Shown here piece after piece: positions 8,701 to 10,304 of a stretch of 10,304 nt of DNA (the first letter of the stretch is position 1; the number at the start of each line of letters is the position of its first letter). Origin of the DNA: an uncultured Porphyromonadaceae bacterium (GTDB lineage: Bacteria > Bacteroidota > Bacteroidia > Bacteroidales > Muribaculaceae); assembly GCA_900555915.1 (NCBI GenBank), contig USNC01000030.1, positions 1 through 10,304 on the forward strand, read 5' to 3'. The notes below the pieces were generated by a model, which was given only the letters and a program-made list of their open reading frames with translations, had not been told where the DNA came from and searched no databases. The translations under genes were made by a program, and so were the position numbers.

Positions 8701-9694
8701 CCGCTCCCTTCTTACGGGTGCCGACCCACATGGTTCCGGTCTTGTCTTCCATGAGTGCGGTCACAGTATTGGCGGGGAGTGTGCTGTCGTCAAATTCCGA
8801 AGACTTAAGCACCGCCACGGCCCCGGTCTTGTCGATTACCGCCACACCCTTGTGGTCATATCCCACCCATATCCGGCCCTTATGGTCCTGAGCAGCCGCC
8901 TTTACCTTGCCTGCAGGCCATTGGCGCCCTGCGATATTGTCGATCCATTCCTTTCTTGCGGGACTGCAGGCAAACAGACCGGACTCACCATAAATCCATA
9001 TCAGGCCATCGCGGTCGGCCATCATGCCATACACCATATCCGGGAAACTGCCTGAAAGAGGAACATCCATCACGTCCGCCACAGTCATATTGCCCGCATT
9101 AATGATGATGAGCCGCCCTTTTCGGCTTACAGCGTATACCACCCGACCATCCTGAGGGACTATGATATCAGTCACCTCATCGTCGCCGAGGAGAGAGGCC
9201 GAGCCTTCAACGGTCCTGGCGCCCTCCTGCCCGGAGCAGCGATAGATACCTTTGTCCTTTACCGCACACCATATGCCGGAGTCAGCAATTCTAATCCTGA
9301 CGGGCTCACCGTTGATTCCGCATGCCCTCAGCACGGACTCCACATTCCGGTCAAACTTCTCGGTTGCCGGGTCGAAGATGGAGTACGAGTCGCCGGCCCT
9401 TACCCATAGGCGTCCGTCGGGGGCTTTCTGGATATCCTCCACGAAATTGTCATGGATAGATGTGGAGTCGGATTTGTCGCATACAAAAGACTGGACCCGG
9501 TAGCCGTCGTAACGGTCAAGCCCGGAGGCGGTGCCGATATACACAAGGCCATCGTCATCCTGGAAAATGGTGTTCACCATCTTGCTCGACAGATCCTCGT
9601 TGTGAGGCAAAGTCCTGAACTGATACGCGCCCGACATGCCGCACGGAATCAAGGCGGCGATGACTGCGATGATATAGGAAAGCGAATTTTTCAT
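5735..9694 (-). CDS. Hybrid two-component system sensor kinase/AraC-type regulator (HTCS)
   Basis: This single protein (1319 aa from the ATG) senses a ligand in the periplasm and activates transcription in the cytoplasm. A signal peptide or N-terminal membrane segment (about 1-22) leads into a long periplasmic sensor of repeated two-component-type propeller blades (about 25-650, with units such as GLVYIGTASGLDRYD and GTMWVGTRKKGA), a Y_Y_Y domain (about 705-775) and one membrane helix (about 780-801). The kinase follows: H-box FFTNISHDLRTPL with H837, N-box N953 in NLISNAIKYTPDGG, the DSGGG motif (D981) and GSGIGLSLV. A receiver domain has the acidic pair in VDDN, phospho-acceptor D1120 in VVSDVMMP and the conserved K1172 in TKPF. 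The C-terminus (about 1215-1315) is an AraC-type double helix-turn-helix ending in the GFNNPKYFSRYFK signature. All key residues are intact. I chose ATG at 9694 over an in-frame GTG at 9739 because ATG starts the signal peptide directly and leaves room for the promoter. It most likely controls the GH31-GH2 operon next to it. Confidence 0.95.
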   Translation of the reverse strand: MKNSLSYIIAVIAALIPCGMSGAYQFRTLPHNEDLSSKMVNTIFQDDDGLVYIGTASGLDRYDGYRVQSFVCDKSDSTSIHDNFVEDIQKAPDGRLWVRAGDSYSIFDPATEKFDRNVESVLRACGINGEPVRIRIADSGIWCAVKDKGIYRCSGQEGARTVEGSASLLGDDEVTDIIVPQDGRVVYAVSRKGRLIIINAGNMTVADVMDVPLSGSFPDMVYGMMADRDGLIWIYGESGLFACSPARKEWIDNIAGRQWPAGKVKAAAQDHKGRIWVGYDHKGVAVIDKTGAVAVLKSSEFDDSTLPANTVTALMEDKTGTMWVGTRKKGAALYSESLFKFGFHRLPDVNCITTGPGGCLWVGTDADGVYRLDSAFNIVESYKDSDDQNAVVSLLAMPDGTVWVGTYDGGLKCIRDGAMRSFGVSDGLVSRNIWGLLSLDGRRIMIATLDGGIQIFDPDDNSFVTYDTSNSGLVSRYVSSISPDGKGNVYIGTSEGMSVFDIASGRISRLNGSKSGKQLFSNQNINQVLVDSRGLVWVATRDGLDVYDPERDTITNVPLGSDNFYRFICGIIEDRDNSMWISAGSTLVNVKPVVGGADGRLEFDIRKYDDSDGLQKCDFNQRSFCRLPDGEVLVGGLFGINSIRHEDILLNTFVPKVTFTDLYLYNKEVAVGREYDGIVLLPKSLDHLSEITLKSSQNEFAISLATDDYIMPEKTRYSYRLDGFNAEWTELPEGYNWVSYTNLSPGKYVLRVRAVNNDGIPSSEESVLKIHILPPFYASLWAKILYAALACALVVWVIFYVRRREREAVMRSSKEEQDRKHEELNQLKFKFFTNISHDLRTPLTLIMSPVESMLKENRDERDIRRLNTVRSNARGLMSLVDQLLDFRKNEMVGLKLSLASGDVVKTVRDVADRFADIADRRKINLSFSASVESHEMEFDDDKLRKSIMNLISNAIKYTPDGGDIHVAVDVADGMVGISVADSGGGVADEDKARVFDRFFRSASQSGHISGSGIGLSLVQEYVRLHGGSVSVADNSPHGAVFTIVLPDRGASHVAANAPDAPSAAQADGGRPRVLFVDDNHDLTDFLRDEFSGSYEVTTAPDGAAALELLAASRFDIVVSDVMMPHVDGIQLCRAMKADPHTVDIPLILLTAKRDVGAVIEGLTLGADDYVTKPFNNEVLGLKIRHLLSLRRRGLKGTRIEPTPCDIEITPLDEQLVAKAVKYVEQNMSRSELSVEELSAHMGMSRVNLYKKLLALTGKSPIEFIRVMRLKRAAQYLRESQLNVAEIAYRTGFNNPKYFSRYFKAEYGVSPSEYQEKQGV

Positions 9695-9756
9695 GTAGAC
9701 ACGTTTTTCGGCTCCGCCACACACCGGACAGAGCGCCACTCCTTGGAGCCATTCTG

Positions 9757-9764
9757 CAAAATTA
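9757..9764 (-). promoter_or_regulatory. Possible -7 promoter element for the hybrid regulator gene
   Basis: The minus strand reads TAATTTTG, matching the Bacteroidetes TAnnTTTG element. Transcription would begin near 9751 and give a leader of about 57 bases before the ATG at 9694. There is a TTTG 12 bases upstream, which is too close for a standard -33 box, so the assignment is tentative. The element supports independent expression of the regulator from the transporter gene upstream. Confidence 0.4.
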
Positions 9765-9839
9765 ATGAAAAAACCGCAAATCGCGTATCATTTCCGCATA
9801 TGTTGTAGGGCATAAATCGCCGGATTCTTAAAGGATGTG

Positions 9840-10279
9840 TCAGCGGGCAGCGTCGGAAGACAGCGACTTGCTGACTGTGACGAGCCAGACGCCGGAGAAT
9901 ATGAGCACCACGGCGACCACTTTCATGAGAGTGATATGGTCCATTCCTAACCATATGCCTACACCTGTAGCTACGATGGGCTGGATGTAGTTGTACATTC
10001 CGACTATCGTGGGGCGCAGGTTTTTCTGGCCTATCATTATGCAGATGTAGGCGATATATGTGGCTCCGACCACCACCGCCGCTATTCCGGCCCATTCCGC
10101 AGCGCTGATATCCGCCCAACGTGTAGAGACAATCACCGGGGATGTGGCCGTAAGCGACACCACAGCCGCCGACAGGAACATCCATTTCATTATCGTCACC
10201 AGCGAATACTTTCGAATGAAGTTGCGGTAGAGCGTCAGATAGAGCGCATAACTCAGCTGAGCCATCAGCACTATCACAT
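9840..10279 (-). CDS. EamA/DMT-superfamily membrane transporter, C-terminal half only
   Basis: About 145 residues remain of an inner-membrane transporter that would normally be near 300 aa with ten membrane helices. Five hydrophobic segments are visible (fragment residues about 2-18, 30-50, 61-82, 89-111 and 117-137), matching one EamA repeat. The IGQKNLRPTIVGMYNYIQPIVA stretch, with a proline inside the fourth helix, is typical of the second EamA repeat in Bacteroidales members. The 5' part is missing because the contig ends in adapter sequence; the in-frame GTG at 10277 is an internal valine codon rather than a start. Its stop lies 145 bases before the regulator's ATG. The substrate cannot be told from sequence, since DMT proteins export a range of metabolites, and it is probably unrelated to the glycan locus. 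Confidence 0.85.
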
Positions 10280-10304
10280 CTGTCTCTTATACACATCTGA
10301 CGCT
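10280..10304 (+). other. Nextera transposon adapter left at the contig end (artefact)
   Basis: Bases 10280-10298 read CTGTCTCTTATACACATCT, the Tn5 mosaic-end sequence used in Nextera library preparation. Bases 10299-10304 (GACGCT) continue into the read-1 adapter arm. This is untrimmed read-through carried into the assembly, so genuine sequence ends at about 10279. The boundary base C10280 could belong to either. Confidence 0.97.

Noticed and set aside
9695..9739. GTG-started N-terminal extension of the hybrid regulator with a CPVC pair resembling a zinc ribbon
   Set aside because: The 15 extra residues would precede a normal signal peptide beginning at the ATG at 9694, and a GTG start would leave only about 10 bases of leader after the likely promoter.
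9765..9839. Possible terminator after the transporter gene (T-run following GCGATTTGCGG on the minus strand)
   Set aside because: Only a 3-4 bp stem can be drawn, which is too weak to support a terminator call.
9691..10296. Minus-strand frame of 201 codons beginning MCIRDR
   Set aside because: Its start lies in adapter sequence and it runs out of frame through the EamA transporter gene.

Overview
The window looks like the end of an assembled contig from a gut-type Bacteroidales bacterium. This rests on a hybrid two-component system of the kind that controls polysaccharide utilization loci (PULs), secreted glycoside hydrolases, and TAnnTTTG promoter elements in place of sigma70-type boxes. 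The sequence is G+C-rich by eye for Bacteroides, so a Muribaculaceae-like member is a reasonable guess, but this is inference.

Every supported gene is on the minus strand. In transcription order (right to left) they are: the C-terminal half of an EamA/DMT-type membrane transporter (9840-10279, cut by the contig end); a full-length hybrid two-component sensor/regulator (5735-9694); a GH31 lipoprotein with a PA14 insert, most likely an alpha-xylosidase (2608-5499); and a secreted GH2 enzyme, most likely a beta-galactosidase (65-2578). The 235-base gap between the regulator and the GH31 gene holds a strong hairpin (5651-5694) and a promoter-like element (5631-5638). GH31 and GH2 are 29 bases apart and probably form one operon.

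An alpha-xylosidase, a beta-galactosidase and a hybrid sensor together fit xyloglucan side-chain breakdown. The two enzymes would remove xylosyl and galactosyl decorations from oligosaccharides, and the sensor would detect an oligosaccharide in the periplasm and switch the operon on. No SusC/SusD pair, endo-glucanase or surface glycan-binding protein is present, so the rest of the locus would lie beyond the left edge or elsewhere in the genome.

The last 25 bases (10280-10304) are Nextera transposon-adapter sequence, not biological DNA. I found no RNA genes, CRISPR arrays, insertion sequences or phage genes, and nothing that looks like a wholly new system. No gene-free stretch exceeds 300 bases.
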